Source: Dama dama
Lineage: Eukaryota; Chordata; Mammalia; Artiodactyla; Cervidae
Length of the DNA: 64,000 bases
Assembly: GCF_033118175.1 (NCBI RefSeq)
Contig: NC_083681.1
Span: 18,618,001-18,682,000, forward strand
Direction of reading: 5' to 3'
Positions 36,877 through 46,419 of the stretch are shown here, piece after piece. Every line of letters starts with the position of its first letter. Position 1 is the stretch's first letter. Made by a program: the position numbers and the translations under genes. Under the pieces are notes generated by a model, which was given only the letters and a program-made list of their open reading frames with translations, was not told the DNA's origin and did not search any database.

Positions 36877-37662
36877 TGTTGCTGAGCCATGAAAGACACC
36901 GGGGTTCCTGGCCTCTGGAGGAGAGAAATTCAATCAAGGGCCAGTGACAAGGCTTGATCACTCAGAGCTTTTGTGTAACAAAGTTTTATTAAAGCATAAA
37001 AGAGATAGAGAGAGCTTCTGACTTAGACATCAGAAGGGGGCAGAAAGAGTGGCCCCCTGCTAGTCTTTAGCTGGAATGTTATATAGCTACTAGCAATCTG
37101 CTAATTAGAGAAAAGCAATGTCTCAAAACTCAGAGACTGGCACCAGGCCCCTCACCCACAACATGCATTTTGAGATGACATTGGCACAAGGTGAGTTGTC
37201 CCCGGCCATAAAATGACTGACATGAATCTTGAAGAAAGGCAGGTTTCCAAGCAGACATAGACTCATTAACATATCTTAAGAGAACATTTGCATGAGTAAA
37301 ACATACTGGTTTGTCAAGTCCTTCTGAGTCTTAGGTGGAACTGACTTGAAGAAAGACAGAGTCTAGGATAAACACATAGTTCATTAACATAGTTTCAGAA
37401 AAACATTTCCATAAGAAAAACACATTGGTTAGCTCAAGGTTTGAGAAAAGTTAAGTTCAGCGGGAACCAGGTATCATCATGGCAACATAGAACTTTAAAA
37501 GAAACCTCCTTTTAAATTTGCATAGAGAAGGGAAAAAAAAAAAAACTGACGCTTGTAGTTTGTTCCCTCCTGCCTCTTAAGAAAGATAAAAAATGTCTGA
37601 CACTTGCAGTCTATATCCTCCCTTTGAGGCCTCTAGCCTTCATGCCTGTTAACCTCTCAACA
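36877..37662 (-). mobile_element. Solo LTR, ERVK-like (ruminant BTLTR1-type)
   Basis: A 786-bp TG..CA unit inside the BovB 5' region. On the minus strand a TATATAA-type box near 37087-37080 lies about 95 bp before AATAAA at 36990-36985, giving U3 on the right and R-U5 on the left. The block CTTCTGACTTAGACATCAGA and its AGGGGGCAGAAAGAGTGGC neighbour match a ruminant LTR type I know from antisense intronic copies. No internal proviral sequence remains. I could not find a target duplication; there are about 8 extra bases (TAAAAGAT) at its left edge. An old retroviral remnant, regulatory only. Confidence 0.72.
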
Positions 37663-38354
37663 GCCTTCTCTAACTCAATGAAATCATGAGGCATGCCATA
37701 TAGGGCAACCCAAGATGGATGGGACACGGTGGAGAGTTCTGACAAAATGTGGTCCATTGGATAAGGGAATGGCAAACGACTTCAATATTCTTGCCTTGAG
37801 AACCCCAAGAGCAGTATGATAAGATAAGAAGATATGACACGGAAAGATGAACTCCCCAGGTCTGTAGGTGCCCAATATGCTACTGGGGAAGAGTGGAGAA
37901 ATAACTCCAGAAAGAATGAAGAGATGGGGCCAAAGAGAAAACAATGCCCAGTTGTGGATGAGACTGGTGACAGAAGTAAAGTCTGATGCTATAGAGAACA
38001 ATACTGCATAGGAACCTGGAAGATTAGGTCCATGAATCAAGGTAAATTGGAAGTGCTCAAACAGGGGATGGCAAGAGTGAACATTGACATTTTAGGAATC
38101 AGTGAACTAAAATGGACCGAAATGGGCAAATTTAATCCAGATGACCATTATATCTACTATTGTGGGCAAGAATCCCATAGAAGAAATGGAGTAACTCTCA
38201 CAGTGAACAAAAGATTCTGAACTGCAGTACTTAGGTGCAATCTCAAAAATGACAGAATGATCTCTGTTCATTTCCAAGGCAAATCATTTGATATCACTGT
38301 AATCAAACCTATGCCCCAACAAATAACACTGAAGAAGATGAAGTTGAATGGTTC

Positions 38355-38835
38355 TGTTAGGAGAAGCACACTGACTGAAGCCGCCCACCCTGGCCAGGCA
38401 CCATAGTAACCATTTGCATGAGTTGTTTTATGACAGGAGATCCTGATAAGGAATACGGAACTAATAAGCCACCACCAACCGGAAGAGTTCGGGAAAGGTC
38501 GAAAGGAAACACCGCGTGTCTATCCACTTCCCAGAATCCCTCTTGCTAGCATCCATCTTGGCTGAGCGATGCGTGCGCCACCAGGAAAGACTCTGAATTA
38601 GAATGATTGGCCAAAGACTACCCGGAAATGAATCCCATCACCATAAAACCCAAGACTGCGAGCCACGCAGCAGAGCAGTTCTCCTGGGTTCCCTTACCTA
38701 CTGCTCTCCACCCGGGTGCCCTTTCCCAATAAAATCTCTTGCTTTGTCAGCATGTGTCTCCTTGGACAATTCATTTCCAAGTGTTAGACAAGAGCCCAGT
38801 TTCGGGCCCTGGAAGGGGTCCCCCTGCCTGCAACA
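38355..38835 (+). mobile_element. Solo LTR, ERV1/gammaretrovirus-like
   Basis: A 481-bp TG..CA unit with a 4-bp target duplication GTTC at 38351-38354 and 38836-38839, the size typical of gammaretroviral integration. TATA-like ATAAAA at 38643-38648, AATAAA at 38728-38733 and a following CTTGCTTTGTCAGC stretch give U3-R-U5 order in the plus direction. It interrupts the BovB endonuclease between GAAGTTGAATGG and CTACAATGACCTACAAG. No internal coding sequence remains. Confidence 0.85.
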
Positions 38836-40383
38836 GTTCTACAATGACCTACAAGACCTTCTAGAACTAACACCAAAAAAAGATATCCTTTTCGTCATAT
38901 GGGACTGGAATGCAAAAGGAGGAAGTCAAGAGATACCTGACATAACAGGCAAGTTTGCTCTTGGAGTACAAAATGAAGCAGAGCAAAGGCTAACAGAGTT
39001 TTGCCAAGAGAACGCACTGGTCATAGCAAACACCCTCTTCCAACACCACGAGAGACGACTCTACACATGGACATCATCAGATGGTCAATACTGAAATCAG
39101 ATTGATTATATTCTTTGCAGCCAAAGATGGAGAAGTTCTCTACACTCAGCAAAAAAAAAGACTGGGAGCTGACTGTGGCTCAGATCATGAACTTTATACT
39201 GCAAAATTCAGACTTAAATTGAAGAAAGCAGGGAAAACCACTAGGCCGTTCAGGTATGACCTAAATCAAATCCCTTATGATTATACAGTGGAAGTGACAA
39301 ATAGATTCAAGGAATCAGATTTGATAGACAGAGTGCCTGAGAACTATGAAAGGATGTTTGTGACATTATATAGGAGGTGGTGATCAAGACCATCCCCAAG
39401 AAAAAGAAATATAAAAAGGCAAAATGATTGTCTGAGGAGGCCTTACAAATAGCTGAGGAAAAAGTAGAAATGAAAGGCAAAGGAGAAAAGGAAAGATATA
39501 CCCATCTGAATGCAGAGTTTCAAAAAATAGCAAGGAGAGATAAGAAAGCCTTCCTAAGTGATCAGTGCAAAGAAACAGAGAAAATCAATAGAATGGGAAA
39601 GGCTAGAGATCTCGTCAAGAAAATTAGAGATACCAAGGGAACATTTCATGCAAAGATGGGCACAATAATGGACAGAAATGGTATGGACCTAACAGAAGCA
39701 GAAGTTATGAAGAAGAGGTAGCAAGAATACACAGAAGAACTATGCAAAAAAGATCTTAATGACCCAGATAACCACAATCATGTGATCACTCACTTAAAGC
39801 CAGATATCCTGGAATGTGAAGTCAAGAGGGCCTTACGAACTATCACTATGAACAAAGCTAGTGGAAGTGATGGGATTCCAGCTAAGCTAGTTCAAATCCT
39901 AAAAGATGATGCTGTTAAAGTGCTGTGCTCAATATGCCAGCAAATTTGGAAAACTCAGCAGTGGCCACAGGATTGGAAAAGGTTAGTTGTTATTCCAATC
40001 CCAAACAAAAACAATGCCAAAGAATGTTCAAACTAACACACAATTGCACTCAACTCACACACTAGGAAAGTAATGCTCAAAATTCTCCAAGCTAGGCTTC
40101 AACAGTACTGAACCAAGAACTTCCAGATGTTCAAGCTGGATTTAGAAAAGGCAGAGGAACCAGAGATCAGATTGCCGACATCCACTGGATCATAGAAAGA
40201 GCAAGAGAGTTCCAGAAAAGCATCAACTTCTGCTTTACTGACTACACCAACGTCTTTGACTGTGTGGATCAGAACAAACTGTGAAAAGTTCTTAAAGAGA
40301 TAGAAATAACACACTACCTAACCTGCCTCCTATGAAATCTGTATGCAGGTCAAGAAGCAACAGTTAGAACTTGACTTGGAACA

Positions 40384-41106
40384 ATGGACTGGTTCCAAAT
40401 TGGGAAAGGAGTACATCTAGTCTGTATATTGTCATCCTGCTTATTTAAATTATATGTAGAGTACATCATAAGAAATGCTGGGCTGGATGAAGCTCAATCT
40501 GGAATCAAGATTGCTGGGACAAATATCAATAACCTCACACATGCAGATGATACCACCCTTATGGCAGAAAGTGAAGAGGAACTAAAGAGCCTATTGGTGA
40601 AAGTGAAAGAGGAGAGTGAAAAATCTGGCTTAAAACTCAACATTCAAAAAACGAAAATCATGGCTCAAAGTCTCATCACTTCATGTCAAATAGGTGGGGA
40701 AACGATGGAAACAGTGAGAGACTTTATTTTCTTGGGCTCCAAAATCACTGTAGATGGTGAGTGCAGCCATGAAATTAAAAGACGCTTGCTCCTTGGAAGA
40801 AAAACTATGACCAACCTAGACAACATATTAAAAGCCAGAGACAAAGAAACTTTGCTGACAAAGGGCCATCTAGTCAACGCTATGGTTTTTCCAGTAGTCA
40901 TGTATGGATGTGAGAGTTGGACTATAAAGAAAGCTGACTGCTACAGAATTGATGTTTTTGAACTGTGGTGTTGGAGAAGACCCTTGAGAGTCCCTTGGAC
41001 TGCAAGGAGATCCAACCAGTCAACCCTAAAGGAAATCAGTCCTGAATATTCATTGGAAGGACTGATGCTGAAGCTGAAGCTCCAATACTCTGGCCACCTG
41101 TTGTGA
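40384..41106 (+). pseudogene. BovB reverse transcriptase C-terminal fragment
   Basis: The longest BovB reading frame in the window (240 codons). In order: the DWFQIGKGV motif, a CILSSCLFKLYVEYI segment (usual QGCILSPCLFNLY), the catalytic box as HADDTTLMAE (usual YADD, so tyrosine is replaced by histidine), then FLGSKITVDGECSHEIKRRL, VMYGCESWTIKKAD and ELWCWRRPLRVPWTARRSNQ. The N-terminal RT and endonuclease lie upstream in other frames. It is a remnant, not an expressed protein. Confidence 0.85.
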
Positions 41107-41403
41107 AGAACTGACTCACTGGAAAAGACTCTGATGCTGGGAAAGATTGATGGCAGGAGGAGAAGGGGATGACAGAAGATGAGCTGGTTGGATGGCATCA
41201 CCGACTCAATGGACATGAGTTTGAGCAAGCTATGGGAGTTGGTGATGGACAGGGAAACCTGGCATGCTGCATCCATGGGGTCACAAAGAGTCAGACACAA
41301 CTGAGTGACTGAACTGAACTGAGTGGGAAGCTGCTATATAACACAGGGAACCCATTCTAGAGGGGTGGATGGGCAGAAGGAAAGGAGGTTCAAGAGGGAG
41401 TGG

Positions 41404-41475
41404 ATATATATATACATACATTTACATACATAATATACACATATATAATAAATATATATATATAATTATGACTGA
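41404..41475. repeat. AT-rich microsatellite
   Basis: Imperfect (TA)n with ATAC and ATTTACATAC interruptions in the 3' UTR of the second full-length L1. Confidence 0.85.
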
Positions 41476-41551
41476 ATCATGTTGTACAGCAGAATCCAGC
41501 ACAACATTGTAGAGCAATTTTCCTCCAATTAAAAAAAAACCCACAAATGCT

Positions 41552-42159
41552 CAGTATGAAGATACAACATGCCTAATTAGCTTTAGCAAGCTTGGCTCAT
41601 TCATTCTCCATCAAGTTTGTGCACAGCTGGATCAGTTAAGGCCTCAGTCAGAAAAGAATGTCATCTTCTGTCAGACTTTGTAGGACCACTTCTTCACTGT
41701 TAAACCATATGTTGGGGAGAAGAAGCAACAGAGGCTGATGAATCAGAGAAAACTCAGTCTTTCTGGTACAAAAGCTGGATGAAAATACCCTTCAACCATT
41801 TGGAATTGCTAAAGCCCCCTTGGGTTTTCAGGTAATTCAGGAAATGGGGAGAGCCCCTAAGAAGAGAACATCTTGTTAATAGGATTATGAGTTCTAGACT
41901 AATTCATTAATAAAATAATTGTGGTATAACAGAGCCCCCATTTTACGGAGCAATTTATATCTGTGACATTAATAATGACAAGTCACTTTGCACTTCCTTT
42001 ATTTTTGGGTCTTCCTCCTTCACTGTCAACAGCAGTAACAGGTGGATGTCTCAAGATGAAAAAGAAGGTAGTGAGATTATGAAACTTGAAATAGCCAAAG
42101 TGTGTGAAGAGAGTGTGATTGCAAAACCAGGTAGGCAGAGCCAGCACCCTCAGGCAACA
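41552..42159. other. Unassigned spacer
   Basis: About 600 bp with no gene, RNA or repeat recognised. Confidence 0.45.
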
Positions 42160-42898
42160 GTTCAGTTCAGTCGCTCAGTCCTGTCGGACTCTGCGACCCC
42201 ATAGACTGCAGCACACCAGGCTTCCCTGTCCATCTCCAACTCCTGGAGCTTGCTCAAATTCATGTCCATTGAGTCGATGATATCATCCAAACAGCTCATC
42301 CTCTGTCATCCCCTTCTTCTCCTGCCTTCAATCTTTCCCAGCATAAGGGTCTCTTCCAATGAGTCAGTTCTCCACATCAGGTGGCCACAGTATTGGAGTT
42401 TCAGCTTCAGTATCAGTCCTTCTAATGAGTATTCAGGACTGATTTCCTTTAGGATGGACTGGTTGGATCTCCTTGCAGTCCAAGGGACTCTCAAGAGTCT
42501 TCTCCAACACCACAGTTCAGAAGCATCAATTCTTTGGCACTCAGCTTTCTTTATAGTCCAACTCTCACATCCACACATGACTACTGGAAAAACCATAGCT
42601 TTGACTAGACAGACCTTTGTTGGCAAAGTAATGTCTCTGCTTTTTAAGATGCTGTATAGGTTGGTCATAGATTTTCCTCCAAGGAGCAAGCGTCTTTTAA
42701 TTTTACATCTGCAGTCATCATCTGCAGTGATTTTGGAGCCCAAAAAGTAAAGTCCTTCACTGTTTCCATTGTTTCCCCATCTATTTGCCGTTAAGTGATG
42801 GGACCAGATGCCATGATCTTAGTTTTCTGAATGTTGAGTTTTAAGCCAGCTTTTTCACTCTCCTCTTTCACTTTCATCAAGAGACTCTTCAGTTCTTG
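42160..42898 (-). mobile_element. BovB 3' end, well preserved
   Basis: A minus-strand frame at 42743-42306 (145 codons) reads the BovB C-terminus without interruption: GSKITADDDCRCKIKRRLLL, VVMCGCESWTIKKAE, LRVPWTARRSNQSILKEISP and LILKLKLQYCGHL. 5'-truncated. A flanking match of about 8 bp around CCTCAGG/CTTCAGG is too weak to call a duplication. Confidence 0.9.
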
Positions 42899-44220
42899 AT
42901 GTCCTTCAGGGTCAGTGGACCCCAAACATTGCCAGAGGAGCAGTGCCTCATGTACTCAGCACTTGATGGGCATTTTCTCACTTGAGACATATAAATGAAA
43001 TCACTTGCCAGAGACTCACTCAGCATTAGGAAGAGCCAGGACTGTATCTTATTTTGTTCACAATCACTATGCCAAGGCTGCTGGTTTCCTCTGGAAGAGA
43101 TCTCTGGTCAGGTTTGCAATCTATTTGTGAACTCTAATTCACCCAGGGGTGTTTTGGTTTTTTGCTTTTTGTTTATGGTTTTCTAAAATGTAGATAAAGA
43201 GTTCCATCTCTCTCAGGGTTTAAGTAACTGGACATTAACTATTCCGGCTAGCACTACCAATAGTTCCATGGATAGCAAGCCTATCTCTGGGAAGCAGCCA
43301 AAATGGGAAGCTCAGAACTTATTTTCAAATTCCCAAGGACAAAAACATTCTTTGGCAGGTTTGAATGCTACCAAATCAAGTATTGTCAAATACTTGTTCT
43401 TGAGTGTCAATGCTTAAAGCTCACAATTCTCCACGTATCTAAATAATAATTATTTATTATAATTAGGTTCAAGTCCTTTTTCCACTTCTTCTTTGTGTGC
43501 TTAACACTTACTTCATTGTCCAAGCTTCACCTGAAGCCTGTCTCCTCCTTCCTGGGAGATGGAGTCCACAGGATTTTCTCCCTTCTCAGAGTACCTCAGA
43601 GTACCTCTGAATTGTACTTCTCTTCTGTCTCACTCAGTTGAAAACACATGATTCATTCCCAGCTGCAGTATCCAGCATGTTGAAATAGCAAAATTAGTAA
43701 CAAGTGAAGAATATTTAAAGGATAACCAAACTAAAAGGTATTGCTTTTAACAGAACTTTGTCCCCACATAGGCCTTAGAATGTCCTTTAACCTTCTAAAA
43801 GGGGCATTTCTCCACCCGCTATATTAAAAGTTAAAGCAGATGATAAAGTGAAGGGGATAGAAACTATCATGTGCTTCAGTTAAACTTACAGAGCTCAGTG
43901 GCAGAATAGTCAGCTGGAGAAATGTCCATGTGAGAAGGTTAAAGAATATTCTAAGAGCACAGGCCCATTTGGAAGCCAAATTGAGTTACCTTTCTTGAGC
44001 TCATCCTACTACTAGAGGCCTAGGACTCGCATCTTCCCCAGATTCTTCTCCCTGCCCCCTGCATCCCTGTCTGGGGGATCCATATGAATGTCCTCCCATT
44101 ATCTAACCAGCCTTTTTCTAAAGGATTAGCCAGCCTGTAGTTGCTGAAGTCCAGGAAATTTGAGAGTTCCCTACTCTTGAGGAATAGATCTCCCAGACAG
44201 TGTCTTTAGGCCTAGCCTAG
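42899..44220. other. Unassigned spacer
   Basis: About 1.3 kb in which I recognise no gene or repeat. Contains a short local repeat of CAGAGTACCT at about 43588-43606. Confidence 0.45.
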
Positions 44221-44228
44221 AGTCCTAC

Positions 44229-45413
44229 TGAGGTTATTGATATTTCTCCTGGAAATCTTGATTCCAGCTTGTGCTTTATCCAGCCTGGCATTTCACATGA
44301 TGTACTCTACATATAAGTTAAATAAACAGGGTGACAATATACAGCCTTGACATACTCCTTTACCAATTTGGAACCAGTCCGTTGGTCCATGTCCAGTTCT
44401 AACTGTTGCTTCTGGACCTGCATACAGATTTCTCAGGAGGCAGGTTAGGTGATCTGGTATTCCCATTCCTTTAAGAATTTTCCACATTTTGTTGGGATCC
44501 ACATAGTCAAAGGTTTTAGCATAGTCAATGAAGCAGAAGTAGATGTTTTCCTGGAATTCTCTTGCTTTTTCTATGATCCAGTGGATGTTGGCAATCTGAT
44601 CTCTGGTTCCTCTGCCTTTTCTAAATCCAGCTTGAACAACTAACCTCAGATATGCAGATGACACCACCCTTATGGCAGAAACTGAAGAGGAACTAAAGAG
44701 CCTCTCGGTGAAAGTGAAAGAGGAGAGTGAAAAAGCTGGCTTAACACTCAACATTCAAAAAACTATGATCATGGCATCCAGCCCCATCACTTCATGGAAA
44801 ATAGATGGGGAAACAGTGAAAACAGTTACAGACTCTATTTTTTAGGGCTCCAAAATCACTGCAGATGGTGAGTGCAGCCATGAAATTAAAAGACGCTTGC
44901 TCCTTGGAGGAAAAGCTATGACCAACCTATAAAACATATTAAAAAGCAGAGACATTACTTTGCCAACAAAGGTCTGTCTAGTCAAAGCTATGGTTTTTCC
45001 AGTAGTCATGTGTGGATGTGAGAGTTGGACTATAAAGAAAGCTGAGCACTGAAGAATTGATGCTTTTGAACTGGGATGTCGGAGAGGACTCTTGAGAGTC
45101 AAGGAGATCCAACCAGTCCATCCTAAAGGAAATCAGTCCTAAATATTCATTGGAAGGACTGATGCTGAAGCTGAAGCTCCACTATTTCAGTCAAGAACTG
45201 ACTCATTGGAAAAGACCCTTATGCTGGGAAAGATTGAAGGCAGGAGGAGAAGGGGAAAATAGAGGATGAGCTGGTTGGATGGTGTCACTGACTAGATGAA
45301 CATGAGTTTGAGCAAGCTCTGGGAGCTGGTGATGGACAGGGAAGCCTGGTGTGCTGCAGTCCATAGGGTCGCAGAGTCGGACATGACTGAGCAACTGAAC
45401 TAATTGAACTGAA
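44229..45413. mobile_element. BovB with internal 5' inversion (twin-priming type)
   Basis: 44229-44637 is BovB on the minus strand (RT from QAGFRKGRGTRDQIANIHWI to the end of the CAATAACCTCA segment). 44641-45413 is BovB on the plus strand starting at exactly the next position, TAACCTCAGATATGCAG. The two pieces are adjacent parts of one element and share 8 bp (TAACCTCA). Flanks AGTCCT(A)CT at 44221-44229 and 45414-45421 form one duplication around both. A 153-codon minus-strand ORF (44754-44293) crosses the junction and is a product of the inversion. Confidence 0.9.
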
Positions 45414-45428
45414 AGTCCTCTTGTGAGA

Positions 45429-45495
45429 AGCCTGGCAGGTTACAGTCCATAGAGTCACAGAATCGGACATGACTGAGCAACTGGGCACACAGTGT
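45429..45495 (+). repeat. Bov-A/BovB tail fragment
   Basis: GCCTGGCAGGTTACAGTCCA then CGGACATGACTGAGCAACTG; about 67 bp of the shared Bov-A/BovB 3' region just beyond the inverted BovB. Confidence 0.8.
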
Positions 45496-46155
45496 CTTTC
45501 TGCACTGCTCTCCACAAGGAGATGTGAACTTGAACCATGTTTCTACATCACATCCAAAGAGTTCTCAAGAGAGTACACTGTGCTCATCAGCTAAATTTGA
45601 TTCCCAACTAAGCCAAATCCCCCTGCTCTGACATGTCTCACACTTTAGTTATCAGATCAGGGATCAAGCTTTAGCCCTCCCCCTCCTATTGAATGCTCTA
45701 AATTGATGGGAGACTAAATAAATGTTGCACACCAGTTGTGTCCAAGTAAAGTCACTATATATAGGCCTACCTTTGAGATATTATGAGTTTGATTCCCATC
45801 CACTGCAATAGAGCAAATATCACAATAAAGCAAGTTGGCAAACCAGTCAGAATGGCCTACAAACAATAAAATTCTACAAACAAATAATAAACAATAAATA
45901 AATAAACAGTACATAAATACAATACAAACAATACATAACATAAATACAAACAATAAATGTTGGAGATGGTGTGGAGAAAAGGGAACCCTCTTGCACTGTT
46001 GGTGAGAATGCAAATTGAAATGGCCACTATGGACAACAGTACGGATATCCCTTTAAAAACTAGGAATAAAACAATCATATGACCCAACAATCCCACTACA
46101 AGGCATATAACCTCAGGAAACCATAATTGAGAAAGACACTTGTACTCCAATGTTC

Positions 46156-46215
46156 TTTTTTTTTTTTTTTAGATTCTTACATGAATGTTTTATTTTTATT
46201 TATTTATTTTTTTTG
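46156..46215 (-). other. Double A-tail with about 20-bp non-L1 segment (candidate 3' transduction)
   Basis: On the minus strand the L1 3' UTR ends in an A-rich (AAAT)n tract (46215-46191). Then comes about 20 bp reading ACATTCATGTAAGAATCT, not found in the other L1 copies here, and then a second pure A tail next to the target duplication. This order is what a 3' transduction leaves. Confidence 0.55.
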
Positions 46216-46419
46216 GGGGGGGGGGTTTGTCATACATTGATATGAATCAGCCATGGATTTACACGTCTTCCCCATCCCAATCCCTGCTCCCACCTCCCTC
46301 TCCACCCGATTCCTCTCGAAACATCCCACCCTCGCCTTCTCCCACAGAGTTCAAAAGTCTATTCTGTATTTCTGTGTCTCTTTTTCTGTTTTGCATATAG
46401 GGTTATCGTTACCATCTTT

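Larger units (their letters stand above)
36790..41322 (+). mobile_element. Full-length BovB (RTE) LINE carrying two LTR insertions
   Basis: After subtracting the LTRs at 36877-37662 and 38355-38835 the element is about 3.26 kb, the usual full BovB size. It shows the 5' region, an endonuclease domain (MNQGKLEVLKQGMARVNIDI near 38032; HERRLYTWTSSDGQ near 39040-39090), a linker, and an RT domain from about 39780 to 41106, then the tail (GTGACTGAACTGAACTGA). The target duplication is unusually long: 29 bp at 36761-36789 and 41323-41351 with two mismatches, inside the 3' UTR of the L1. The endonuclease-to-RT frame has several stops and shifts, so it is dead. Confidence 0.93.
29087..41543 (+). mobile_element. 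Second full-length L1, decayed and heavily interrupted
   Basis: The 5' UTR opening GGGACTTCTAAGATGGTGAA (about 29091) is followed by ORF1, ORF2 and a 3' UTR of the older type (AAGCTGCTATATAAGACAAG, then after a BovB GACTGAATCATGTTGTACAG and CCTCCAATTAAAAAAAAA). Removing the Bov-tA (33247-33461), BovB (33501-34928) and BovB plus LTRs (36790-41322) leaves roughly 6.3 kb. CAAA(A/T)GCT at 29079-29086 and 41544-41551 is a weak candidate duplication. Inactive. Confidence 0.88.

Noticed and set aside
42160..42910. Target duplication around BovB from CCCTCAGG/CCTTCAGG
   Set aside because: Too short and mismatched to distinguish from chance.
44293..44754. A 153-codon gene
   Set aside because: Its N-terminal part is antisense of BovB and its C-terminal part is BovB RT; it is an artefact of the inversion.
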